From Nomia melanderi (taxonomy: Eukaryota > Arthropoda > Insecta > Hymenoptera > Halictidae), in NCBI RefSeq assembly GCF_051020985.1, contig NW_027475172.1:310001-374000 (forward strand): a DNA stretch of 64,000 bases. Direction: 5' to 3'. The notes under the pieces were generated by a model. The model searched no databases and had not been told where the DNA came from. It saw only the letters and a program-made list of their open reading frames with translations. A program made the position numbers and the translations under genes. Shown piece by piece: positions 12,201 to 24,321 of the stretch (positions are counted from its first letter, which is position 1; every line of letters begins with the position of its first letter).

Positions 12201-13825
12201 TAGTTCCTGCTGCACACATTCATGCGCCAGGGCCTCCAGCAGACAATGCACTTTGATTTATTGCGCTATCTGTAGTAGCACCCGACATATCACCAGATAT
12301 ATATTGCATTTTTCCCGGACCCTGAGTGTCCGGCCCATGAGACTGTGGGTTTCTCGGGACCTGGTGGTCCTAGGTCCATCCCTCTGCACAGATACATGCG
12401 CCAGGGCCCCTGCAGATAATTCGCTTTGTTTCATTGCGCTATCTGTAATAGCACCCGAGATATCACCAGATATATGCTGGATTTTTACATGAGCATGGGT
12501 GACGGATTCCGAATATCTGTAATTTTCTCGGCCCCTGGTGGTTCGAAGTAGTTCCTGCTGCACAGATTCATTCGCCAGTGCCTCCTACAGACAATGCACT
12601 TTGATTTATTGCGCTATCTGTAATAGCACCCGAGATATCACCAGATATATATTGGATTTTTCCGTGACCCTTAATGTCCGGCCCCATGTGACGGTGGTTT
12701 TCTCGGCCTGTGGTGGTCCGAGGTCGTTCCCGCTGCACAGATTCATGCGCCAGGGCCTCCTACAGATAATTCACTTTGGTTTATTGCGCTATCTCTAATA
12801 GCACCCAAGATATCACCAGATATATATTGGATTTTTCCCTGACCCTGAGTGTCCGGCCCCATGAGACGGCGGTTTTCTCGGCCCCTGGTGGTCCGAGGTC
12901 GTTACCGCTGCAGAGATGCATGCGCCAGGGCCTCCTTCAGATAATTCACTTTGGTTTATTGCACTATCTCTAATAGCACCCGAGATATCACCAGATATAT
13001 ATTGGATTTTTCCCTGACACTGAGTGTCCGGATCCATGAGACTGTGGTTTTCTCGGCCCCTGGTGGTCCGAGGTCGTTCCCACTGGCCAGATTCATTCGC
13101 CAGTGCCTCCTACAGACAATGCACTTTGATTTATTGCGCTATCTCTAATAGCACCCGAGATATCATCACATACATCCTGGGTTTTTACATGACCTTGGGA
13201 GTGCGGCCCCATGAGACGGTGGTTTTCTCGGCCCCTAGTGGTCCGAGGTCGTTCCCGCTGCGCAGAATCATGCGCCAGGGCTTCCTGCAGACAATGCACT
13301 TTGATTTAATTCGCTATCTCTAATAGCACCCGAGATATCACCAGATATATGCTGGATTTTTACATGACCTTGGGTGACGGATTCCGAATATCTGTAATTT
13401 TCTCGGCCCCTGGAGGTCCGAGGTCGTTCCCGCTGCACAGATTTATGCGCCAGGGCCTCCTACAGACAATGCACTTTGGTTTATTGCGCTACCTCTAATA
13501 GCACCCGAGATACCACCAGATATATATTGGATTTTTCCCTGACGCTGAGTGTCCGGCCCCATGAGACGGTGGTTGTCTCGGCTCCTGGTGGTCCGAGATC
13601 GTTCCCGCTGCCCAGATTCATTCGCCTGGGCGTCGTACAGACAATGCACTTTGATTTATTGCGCTATCTGTAATAGCACCCGAGATATCACCAGATATTT
13701 ATTGGATTTTTCCCCGACCCTGAGTGTCCGGCCCCATGAGACGGTGGTTTTCTCGAACCCTGGTGGTCCGAGGTCGTTCCCGCTGCACAGATTCATGCGC
13801 CAGGGCCTCCTACAGATAATTCACT
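9276..13825 (+). repeat. Large HOR copy U1, 26 monomers (4,550 bp)
   Basis: Monomer starts run 9276, 9451, 9626, 9801, 9976, 10151 (177 bp), 10328 and so on to 13651. B-type monomers lie at 10503, 11553, 12078, 12426 and 13301; a B-to-A hybrid lies at 13126. A 2-bp gain in the AT run at about 10,197 (atatatatattgg) and a 2-bp loss in the 12253 monomer cancel, giving exactly 26 x 175. It carries both the 11203 and 11378 monomers, which are fused in U2 and U3. In the 12253 monomer it reads cgggacctgg and taggtccatcc, shared with U2 but not with U0, U3, U5 or U6. Confidence 0.9.
13126..13300 (+). repeat. B-to-A hybrid monomer
   Basis: The left centre is B-like (catcctgggtttttacatg, accttggga) and the right centre is A-like (gtgcggccccatgagacgg). 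The switch falls at about 13,200. Total length stays 175 bp. The same hybrid is inherited by U2 (17,499), U3 (21,872), U5 (30,797) and U6 (35,697). U0 and U4 lack this part of the HOR. Confidence 0.85.
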
Positions 13826-16800
13826 TTGGCTTATTGCGCTATCTCTAATAGCACCCGAGATATCACCAGATATATATTGGATTTTTCCCTGACCCTGAGT
13901 GTCCGGCCCCATGTGTCGGTGGTTTTCTCGGCCCCTGTTGATCCGAGGTCGTTCCGGCTGCACAGATTCATTCGCAAGGGCCTCCTGCAGACAATGCACT
14001 TTGATTTATTTCGCTATCTGTAATAGCACCCGAGATATCACCAGATATATATTTGATTTTTCCCTGACCCTGAGTGTCCGGCCCAATGAGATGGTGGTTT
14101 TCTCGTCCCCTGGTGGTCCGAGGTCGTTCCCGCTGCACAGATTCATGCGCCAGGGCCTCCTGCAGATAATTCACTTTGGTTTATTGCGCTATCTCTAATA
14201 GCACTCGAGATATCACCAGATATATGTTAGATTTTTCCCTGACCCTGAGTGTCCGGCTCCATGAGACGGTGATTTTCTCGTCCCCTGGTGGTCCGACGTC
14301 GTTCCCGCTGCCCAGATTCATGCGCCAGGGCCTCCTACAGACAATGCACTTTGGTTTATTGCGCTATCTGTAATAGCACCCGAGATATCACCAGATATAT
14401 ATTGGATTTTCCCCTGACCCTGAGTGTCCGGACCCATGAGACGGTGGTTTTCTCGGCCCCTGGTGGTCCGAGGTCGTTCCCGCTGGCCAGATTCATGCGC
14501 CTGGGCCTCCTACAGACAATGCACTTTGGTTTATTGCGCTAACTCTATTAGCACCCGAGATATCACCAGATATACATTGGATTTTTCCCTGACCCTGAGT
14601 GTCCGGCTCCATGAGACGGTGATTTTCTCGTCCCCTGGTGGTCCGACGTCGTTCCCGCTGCCCAGATTCATGCGCCAGGGCCTCCTACAGACAATGCACT
14701 TTGGTTTATTGCGCTATCTGTAATAGCACCCGAGATATCACCAGATATATATTGGATTTTCCCCTGACCCTGAGTGTCCGGACCCATGAGACGGTGGTTT
14801 TCTCGGCCCCTGGTGGTCCGAGGTCGTTCCCGCTGGCCAGATTCATGCGCCTGGGCCTCCTACAGACAATGCACTTTGGCTTATTGCGCTAACTCTATTA
14901 GCACCCGAGATATCACCAGATATACATTGGATTTTCCCCTGACCCTTAGTGTCCGGCCCCGTGAGTCGGTGGTTTTCTCGGCCCCTGGTGGTCCGAGGTC
15001 GTTCCCGCTGCCCGGAATCATGCGCCAGGGCCTCCTACAGACAATGCACTTTGGTTTATTGCGCTATCTCTAATAGCACCCGAGATATCACCAGATATTT
15101 GCTGGATTTTTACATGACCTTGGGTGACGGATTCCGAATATCTGTAATTTTCTCGGCCACTGGTGGTCCGAGGTCGTTCCTGCGGCACAGATTCATTCGC
15201 AAGGGCCTCCTACAGACAATGCACTTTGGTTTATTGCGCTATCTGTAATAGCACCCGAGATATCACCAGGTATATATTGGATTTTTCCCCGACCCTGAGT
15301 GTCCGGCCCCATGAGACGGTGGTTTTCTCGGACCCTGGTGATCCGAGGTCGTTCCCGCTGCACAGATTCATGCGCCAGGGCCTGCTGCAGATAATTCACT
15401 TTGGTTTATTGCGCTATCTCTAATAGCACCCCAGATATCACCAGATATATATTGGATTTTTCCCTGACCCTGAGTGTCCGGCCCCATGTGTCGGTGGTTT
15501 TCTCGGCCCCTGTTGATCCGAGGTCGTTCCCGCTGCACAGATTCATTCGCAAGGGCCTCTTGCAGACAATGCAATTTGATTTATTGCGCTATCTGTAATA
15601 GCACCCGAGATATCACCAGATATATATTTGATTTTTCCCTGACCCTGAGTGTCCGGCCCCATGAGATGGTGGTTTTCTCGTCCCCTGGTGGTCCGAGGTC
15701 GTTCCCGCTGCACAGATGCATGCGGCAGGGCCTCCTGCAAATAATTCACTTTGGTTTATTGCGCTATCTCTAATAGCACCCGTGATTTCACCAGATATAT
15801 ATTGGATTTTTCCCTGACCCTGAGTGTCCGGCTCCATGAGACGGTGATTTTCTCGGTCCCTGGTGGTCCGAGGTCGTTCCCGCTGCCCAGATTCATGCGA
15901 CAGGGCCTCCTACAGACAATGCACTTTGGGTTATTAGGCTATCTGTAATAGCACCCGAGATATCACCAGATATATGCTGGATTTTTACATGACCTTGGGT
16001 GACGGATTCCGAATATCTGTAATTTTCTCGGCCACTGGTGGTCCGAGGTCGTTCCTGCGGCACAGATTCATTCGCAAGGGCCTCCTACAGACAATGCACT
16101 TTGGTTTATTGCGCTATCTGTAATAGCACCCGAGCTATCACCAGATATATATTGGATTTTTCCCTGACCCTGAGTGCCCGGCCCCATGCGTCGGTGGTTT
16201 TCTCGGCCCCTGGTGGTCAGAGATCGATCTCTCTGCACAGATTCATGCGCTAGGGCCTCCTGCAGACAATGCACTTTGATTTATTGCGCTATCTGTAATA
16301 GCACCCGAGATATCACCAGATATATATTGGATTTTTCCCTGACCCTGAGTGTCCGGTCCCATGAGACGGTGGTTTTCTCGACCCCTGGTGGTCCGAGGTC
16401 GTTGCCTCTGCACAGATTCATGCGCCAGGGCCTCCTGCAGACAATTCACTTCGGTTTATTGCGGTATCTGTAATAGAACCGGAGATATCACCAGATATAT
16501 GCTGGTTTTTTACATGACCTTGGGTGACGGATTCCGAATATCTGTAATTTCCTCGGCCCCTGGTGGTCCGACGTAGTTCCTGCTGCACACATTCATGCGC
16601 CAGGGCCTCCAGCAGACAATGCACTTTGATTTATTGCGCTATCTGTAGTAGCACCCGACATATCACCAGATATATATTGCATTTTTCCCGGACCCTGAGT
16701 GTCCGGCCCATGAGACTGTGGGTTTCTCGGGACCTGGTGGTCCTAGGTCCATCCCTCTGCACAGATACATGCGCCAGGGCCCCTGCAGATAATTCGCTTT

Positions 16801-18198
16801 GTTTCATTGCGCTATCTGTAATAGCACCCGAGATATCACCAGATATATGCTGGATTTTTACATGAGCATGGGTGACGGATTCCGAATATCTGTAATTTTC
16901 TCGGCCCCTGGTGGTTCGAAGTAGTTCCTGCTGCACAGATTCATTCGCCAGTGCCTCCTACAGACAATGCACTTTGATTTATTGCGCTATCTGTAATAGC
17001 ACCCGAGATATCACCAGATATATATTGGATTTTTCCGTGACCCTTAATGTCCGGCCCCATGTGACGGTGGTTTTCTCGGCCTGTGGTGGTCCGAGGTCGT
17101 TCCCGCTGCACAGATTCATGCGCCAGGGCCTCCTACAGATAATTCACTTTGGTTTATTGCGCTATCTCTAATAGCACCCAAGATATCACCAGATATATAT
17201 TGGATTTTTCCCTGACCCTGAGTGTCCGGCCCCATGAGACGGCGGTTTTCTCGGCCCCTGGTGGTCCGAGGTCGTTACCGCTGCAGAGATGCATGCGCCA
17301 GGGCCTCCTTCAGATAATTCACTTTGGTTTATTGCACTATCTCTAATAGCACCCGAGATATCACCAGATATATATTGGATTTTTCCCTGACACTGAGTGT
17401 CCGGATCCATGAGACTGTGGTTTTCTCGGCCCCTGGTGGTCCGAGGTCGTTCCCACTGGCCAGATTCATTCGCCAGTGCCTCCTACAGACAATGCACTTT
17501 GATTTATTGCGCTATCTCTAATAGCACCCGAGATATCATCACATACATCCTGGGTTTTTACATGACCTTGGGAGTGCGGCCCCATGAGACGGTGGTTTTC
17601 TCGGCCCCTAGTGGTCCGAGGTCGTTCCCGCTGCGCAGAATCATGCGCCAGGGCTTCCTGCAGACAATGCACTTTGATTTAATTCGCTATCTCTAATAGC
17701 ACCCGAGATATCACCAGATATATGCTGGATTTTTACATGACCTTGGGTGACGGATTCCGAATATCTGTAATTTTCTCGGCCCCTGGAGGTCCGAGGTCGT
17801 TCCCGCTGCACAGATTTATGCGCCAGGGCCTCCTACAGACAATGCACTTTGGTTTATTGCGCTACCTCTAATAGCACCCGAGATACCACCAGATATATAT
17901 TGGATTTTTCCCTGACGCTGAGTGTCCGGCCCCATGAGACGGTGGTTGTCTCGGCTCCTGGTGGTCCGAGATCGTTCCCGCTGCCCAGATTCATTCGCCT
18001 GGGCGTCGTACAGACAATGCACTTTGATTTATTGCGCTATCTGTAATAGCACCCGAGATATCACCAGATATTTATTGGATTTTTCCCCGACCCTGAGTGT
18101 CCGGCCCCATGAGACGGTGGTTTTCTCGAACCCTGGTGGTCCGAGGTCGTTCCCGCTGCACAGATTCATGCGCCAGGGCCTCCTACAGATAATTCACT
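13826..18198 (+). repeat. Large HOR copy U2, 25 monomers (4,373 bp)
   Basis: Same order as U1 with one monomer fewer. The equivalents of 11,203 and 11,378 are fused into one monomer at 15,751. It lacks the AT-run 2-bp gain of U1 but keeps the 2-bp loss (16,626 monomer is 173 bp), giving 25 x 175 - 2. It shares the cgggacctgg variant with U1 and the fused monomer with U3. B-type monomers: 15051, 15926, 16451, 16799 and 17674; B-A hybrid at 17499. Confidence 0.9.
15751..15925 (+). repeat. Fused (chimeric) monomer marking a 175-bp deletion in U2
   Basis: The left part carries the rare box cccgtgatttcacc of the U1 monomer at 11,203. The right part carries attggattttt and cggctccatgag of the next U1 monomer at 11,378. 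The crossover lies between 15,787 (last left-specific base) and 15,804 (first right-specific base), inside the well conserved tcaccagatatatatt segment. One full monomer is lost while the 175-bp register is kept, as expected of unequal exchange between neighbours. The identical fusion is in U3 at 20,124-20,298. Confidence 0.88.
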
Positions 18199-21100
18199 TT
18201 GGCTTATTGCGCTATCTCTAATAGCACCCGAGATATCACCAGATATATATTGGATTTTTCCCTGACCCTGAGTGTCCGGCCCCATGTGTCGGTGGTTTTC
18301 TCGGCCCCTGTTGATCCGAGGTCGTTCCGGCTGCACAGATTCATTCGCAAGGGCCTCCTGCAGACAATGCACTTTGATTTATTTCGCTATCTGTAATAGC
18401 ACCCGAGATATCACCAGATATATATTTGATTTTTCCCTGACCCTGAGTGTCCGGCCCAATGAGATGGTGGTTTTCTCGTCCCCTGGTGGTCCGAGGTCGT
18501 TCCCGCTGCACAGATTCATGCGCCAGGGCCTCCTGCAGATAATTCACTTTGGTTTATTGCGCTATCTCTAATAGCACTCGAGATATCACCAGATATATGT
18601 TAGATTTTTCCCTGACCCTGAGTGTCCGGCTCCATGAGACGGTGATTTTCTCGTCCCCTGGTGGTCCGACGTCGTTCCCGCTGCCCAGATTCATGCGCCA
18701 GGGCCTCCTACAGACAATGCACTTTGGTTTATTGCGCTATCTGTAATAGCACCCGAGATATCACCAGATATATATTGGATTTTCCCCTGACCCTGAGTGT
18801 CCGGACCCATGAGACGGTGGTTTTCTCGGCCCCTGGTGGTCCGAGGTCGTTCCCGCTGGCCAGATTCATGCGCCTGGGCCTCCTACAGACAATGCACTTT
18901 GGTTTATTGCGCTAACTCTATTAGCACCCGAGATATCACCAGATATACATTGGATTTTTCCCTGACCCTGAGTGTCCGGCTCCATGAGACGGTGATTTTC
19001 TCGTCCCCTGGTGGTCCGACGTCGTTCCCGCTGCCCAGATTCATGCGCCAGGGCCTCCTACAGACAATGCACTTTGGTTTATTGCGCTATCTGTAATAGC
19101 ACCCGAGATATCACCAGATATATATTGGATTTTCCCCTGACCCTGAGTGTCCGGACCCATGAGACGGTGGTTTTCTCGGCCCCTGGTGGTCCGAGGTCGT
19201 TCCCGCTGGCCAGATTCATGCGCCTGGGCCTCCTACAGACAATGCACTTTGGCTTATTGCGCTAACTCTATTAGCACCCGAGATATCACCAGATATACAT
19301 TGGATTTTCCCCTGACCCTTAGTGTCCGGCCCCGTGAGTCGGTGGTTTTCTCGGCCCCTGGTGGTCCGAGGTCGTTCCCGCTGCCCGGAATCATGCGCCA
19401 GGGCCTCCTACAGACAATGCACTTTGGTTTATTGCGCTATCTCTAATAGCACCCGAGATATCACCAGATATTTGCTGGATTTTTACATGACCTTGGGTGA
19501 CGGATTCCGAATATCTGTAATTTTCTCGGCCACTGGTGGTCCGAGGTCGTTCCTGCGGCACAGATTCATTCGCAAGGGCCTCCTACAGACAATGCACTTT
19601 GGTTTATTGCGCTATCTGTAATAGCACCCGAGATATCACCAGGTATATATTGGATTTTTCCCCGACCCTGAGTGTCCGGCCCCATGAGACGGTGGTTTTC
19701 TCGGACCCTGGTGATCCGAGGTCGTTCCCGCTGCACAGATTCATGCGCCAGGGCCTGCTGCAGATAATTCACTTTGGTTTATTGCGCTATCTCTAATAGC
19801 ACCCCAGATATCACCAGATATATATTGGATTTTTCCCTGACCCTGAGTGTCCGGCCCCATGTGTCGGTGGTTTTCTCGGCCCCTGTTGATCCGAGGTCGT
19901 TCCCGCTGCACAGATTCATTCGCAAGGGCCTCTTGCAGACAATGCAATTTGATTTATTGCGCTATCTGTAATAGCACCCGAGATATCACCAGATATATAT
20001 TTGATTTTTCCCTGACCCTGAGTGTCCGGCCCCATGAGATGGTGGTTTTCTCGTCCCCTGGTGGTCCGAGGTCGTTCCCGCTGCACAGATGCATGCGGCA
20101 GGGCCTCCTGCAAATAATTCACTTTGGTTTATTGCGCTATCTCTAATAGCACCCGTGATTTCACCAGATATATATTGGATTTTTCCCTGACCCTGAGTGT
20201 CCGGCTCCATGAGACGGTGATTTTCTCGGTCCCTGGTGGTCCGAGGTCGTTCCCGCTGCCCAGATTCATGCGACAGGGCCTCCTACAGACAATGCACTTT
20301 GGGTTATTAGGCTATCTGTAATAGCACCCGAGATATCACCAGATATATGCTGGATTTTTACATGACCTTGGGTGACGGATTCCGAATATCTGTAATTTTC
20401 TCGGCCACTGGTGGTCCGAGGTCGTTCCTGCGGCACAGATTCATTCGCAAGGGCCTCCTACAGACAATGCACTTTGGTTTATTGCGCTATCTGTAATAGC
20501 ACCCGAGCTATCACCAGATATATATTGGATTTTTCCCTGACCCTGAGTGCCCGGCCCCATGCGTCGGTGGTTTTCTCGGCCCCTGGTGGTCAGAGATCGA
20601 TCTCTCTGCACAGATTCATGCGCTAGGGCCTCCTGCAGACAATGCACTTTGATTTATTGCGCTATCTGTAATAGCACCCGAGATATCACCAGATATATAT
20701 TGGATTTTTCCCTGACCCTGAGTGTCCGGTCCCATGAGACGGTGGTTTTCTCGACCCCTGGTGGTCCGAGGTCGTTGCCTCTGCACAGATTCATGCGCCA
20801 GGGCCTCCTGCAGACAATTCACTTCGGTTTATTGCGGTATCTGTAATAGAACCGGAGATATCACCAGATATATGCTGGTTTTTTACATGACCTTGGGTGA
20901 CGGATTCCGAATATCTGTAATTTCCTCGGCCCCTGGTGGTCCGACGTAGTTCCTGCTGCACACATTCATGCGCCAGGGCCTCCAGCAGACAATGCACTTT
21001 GATTTATTGCGCTATCTGTAGTAGCACCCGACATATCACCAGATATATATTGCATTTTTCCCGGACCCTGAGTGTCCGGCCCATGAGACTGTGGGTTTCT

Positions 21101-22221
21101 CGGCACCTGGTGGTCCTAGGTCGATCCCTCTGCACAGATACATGCGCCAGGGCCCCTGCAGATAATTCGCTTTGTTTCATTGCGCTATCTGTAATAGCAC
21201 CCGAGATATCACCAGATATATGCTGGATTTTTACATGAGCATGGGTGACGGATTCCGAATATCTGTAATTTTCTCGGCCCCTGGTGGTTCGAAGTAGTTC
21301 CTGCTGCACAGATTCATTCGCCAGTGCCTCCTACAGACAATGCACTTTGATTTATTGCGCTATCTGTAATAGCACCCGAGATATCACCAGATATATATTG
21401 GATTTTTCCGTGACCCTTAATGTCCGGCCCCATGTGACGGTGGTTTTCTCGGCCTGTGGTGGTCCGAGGTCGTTCCCGCTGCACAGATTCATGCGCCAGG
21501 GCCTCCTACAGATAATTCACTTTGGTTTATTGCGCTATCTCTAATAGCACCCAAGATATCACCAGATATATATTGGATTTTTCCCTGACCCTGAGTGTCC
21601 GGCCCCATGAGACGGCGGTTTTCTCGGCCCCTGGTGGTCCGAGGTCGTTACCGCTGCAGAGATGCATGCGCCAGGGCCTCCTTCAGATAATTCACTTTGG
21701 TTTATTGCACTATCTCTAATAGCACCCGAGATATCACCAGATATATATTGGATTTTTCCCTGACACTGAGTGTCCGGATCCATGAGACTGTGGTTTTCTC
21801 GGCCCCTGGTGGTCCGAGGTCGTTCCCACTGGCCAGATTCATTCGCCAGTGCCTCCTACAGACAATGCACTTTGATTTATTGCGCTATCTCTAATAGCAC
21901 CCGAGATATCATCACATACATCCTGGGTTTTTACATGACCTTGGGAGTGCGGCCCCATGAGACGGTGGTTTTCTCGGCCCCTAGTGGTCAGAGGTCGTTC
22001 CCGCTGCGCAGAATCATGCGCCAGGGCTTCCTGCAGACAATGCACTTTGATTTAATTCGCTATCTCTAATAGCACCCGAGATATCACCAGATATATGCTG
22101 GATTTTTACATGACCTTGGGTGACGGATTCCGAATATCTGTAATTTTCTCGGCCCCTGGAGGTCCGAGGTCGTTCCCGCTGCACAGATTTATGCGCCAGG
22201 GCCTCCTACAGACAATTCACT
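18199..22221 (+). repeat. Large HOR copy U3, 23 monomers before switching to block T1
   Basis: Matches U2 at an offset of 4,373 bp, monomer by monomer, including the fused monomer at 20,124. The correspondence fails around 22,210-22,330: the monomer at 22,222 begins like 17,849 but ends in a different right arm (ctgctgctcagattc). It differs from U1 and U2 in the 20,999 monomer, where it has cggcacctgg and taggtcgatcc as in U0, U5 and U6. A private substitution is ctagtggtca at 21,990. B-type monomers: 19424, 20299, 20824, 21172 and 22047. Confidence 0.9.
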
Positions 22222-24321
22222 TTGGTTTATTGCGCTACCTCTAATAGCACCCGAGATACCACCAGATATATATTGGATTTTTCCCTGACGCTGAGTGTCC
22301 GGCCCCATGAGACGGTGGTTGTCTCGGCCCCTGGGGGTCCGAGGTCGTTCCTGCTGCTCAGATTCATGCGACAGGGTCTCCTGCAGATAATTCACTTTGG
22401 TTTATTGGGCTATCTCTAATAGCACCCGAGATATCAGCAGATATATATTGGATTTTCCCCTGACCCTGAGTGTCCGGCCCCGTGAGACTGTGGTTTTCTC
22501 GGCCCCTGGTAGTCCGAGGTCGTTCCCGATTGCACAGATTCATGCGCCTGGGCCTCCTACAGACAATGCACTTTGATTTGTTGCGCTATCTGTAATAGCA
22601 CCCGAGATATCAGCAGATATATATTGGATTTTTCCCTGACCCTGAGTGTCCGGCCCCATGAGACGGTGGTTGTCTCGGCCCCTGGTGGACGGAGGTCGTT
22701 CCCGCTGCACAGATGCATGCGCCAGGGCCTCCTACAGATAATTCACTTTGGTTTATTGCGCTATCTCTAATAGCCTCCAAGATATCACCAGATATATATT
22801 GGATTTTCCCTGACCCTGAGTGTCCGGCCCCATGAGACGGTGGTTTTCTCGGCCCCTGGTGGTCCGAGGTCGTTCCCGCTGCACAGATCCATGCGCCAGG
22901 GCCTTCCTGCAGAAAACTCACTTTGGATTATTGCGCTATCTCTAATAGCACCCGAGATATCACCAGATATATATTGGATTTTTCCCTGACCCTGAGTGCC
23001 CGGACCCATGAGACTGTGGTTTTCTCGGCCCCTGGTGGTCCGAGGTCGTTCCCGCTGGCCAGATTCATGCGCCATGGTCTCCTACAGACCATGCACTTTG
23101 ATTTATTGCGCTATCTCTAATAGCACCCGAGATATCACCAGATATATATTGGATTTTTCCGTGACCCTTAGTGTCCGGCCCCATGTGACGGTGGTTTTCT
23201 CGGCCTGTGGTGGTCCGAGGTCGTTCCCGCTGCACAGATTCATGCGCCAGGGCCTCCTACAGATAATTCACTTTGGTTTATTGCGCTATCTCTAATAGCA
23301 CCCAAGATATCACCAGATATATATTGGATTTTTCCCTGACCCTGAGTGTCCGGCCCCATGAGACGGCGGTTTTCTCGGCCCCTGGTGGTCCGAGGTCGTT
23401 CCCGCTGCCGAGATGCATGCGCCAGGGCCTCCTTCAGATAATTCACTTTGGTTTATTGCACTATCTCTAATAGCACCCGAGATATCACCAGATATATATT
23501 GGATTTTTCCCTGACCCTGAGTGTCCGGACCCATGAGACTGTGGTTTTCTCGGCCCCTGGTGGTCCGAGGTCGTTCCCACTGGCCAGATTCATGCGCCAG
23601 GGTCTCCTACAGACCATGCACTTTGATTTATTGCGCTATCTGTAATAGCACCCGAGATACCACCAGATATATATTTGATTTTTCCCTGACGCTGAGTGTC
23701 CGGCCCCATGAGACGGTGGTTGTCTCGGCCCCTGGTGGTCCGAGGTCGTTCCCGCTGCTCAGATTCATGCGACAGGGTCTCCTGCAGATAATTCACTTTG
23801 GTTTATTGGGCTATCTCTAATAGCACCCGAGATATCAGCAGATATATATTGGATTTTTCCCTGACGCTGAGTGTCCGGCCCCATGAGACGGTGGTTTTCT
23901 CGGCACCTGGTGGTCCTAGGTCGATCCCTCTGCACAGATACATGCGCCAGGGCCCCTGCAGATAATTCGCTTTGTTTCATTGCGCTATCTGTAATAGCAC
24001 CCGAGATATTACCAGATATATATTCGATTTTCCCCTGACCCTGAGTGGTCGGCCCGATGAGACGGTGGTCTTCTCGGCCCCTGGTGGTCCGAGGTCGTTC
24101 CCGCTGCCCACATTCATGCGCCAGGGCCTCCTACAGACAATGCACTCTGATTTATTCCGCTATATGTAATAGCACCCGAGATATCACCAGATATATATTG
24201 GATTTTACCCTGACCCTGAGTGTCCGGCCCCATGAGACGGTCGTTGTCTCGGCCCCTGGAGGTCCGAGGACGGTCCCGCTGCACAGATTCATGCGCCAGG
24301 GCCTCCTACACGTAATGAACT
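22222..24321 (+). repeat. Block T1, 12 monomers (2,100 bp)
   Basis: Monomer starts: 22222, 22397 (176 bp, extra base in cccgattgcac), 22573, 22748, 22923, 23098, 23273, 23448, 23623, 23798 (174 bp), 23972 and 24147. Distinctive markers are ggttgtctcgg, ctgctgctcagattc and the right arm ccttcctgcagaaaactc. No B-type monomers occur. The last monomer (24,147) carries gattttaccctgac and ctatatgtaat-type junctions, which are the signature of the D subfamily beyond 40 kb. The block recurs as T2 and T3. Confidence 0.86.
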
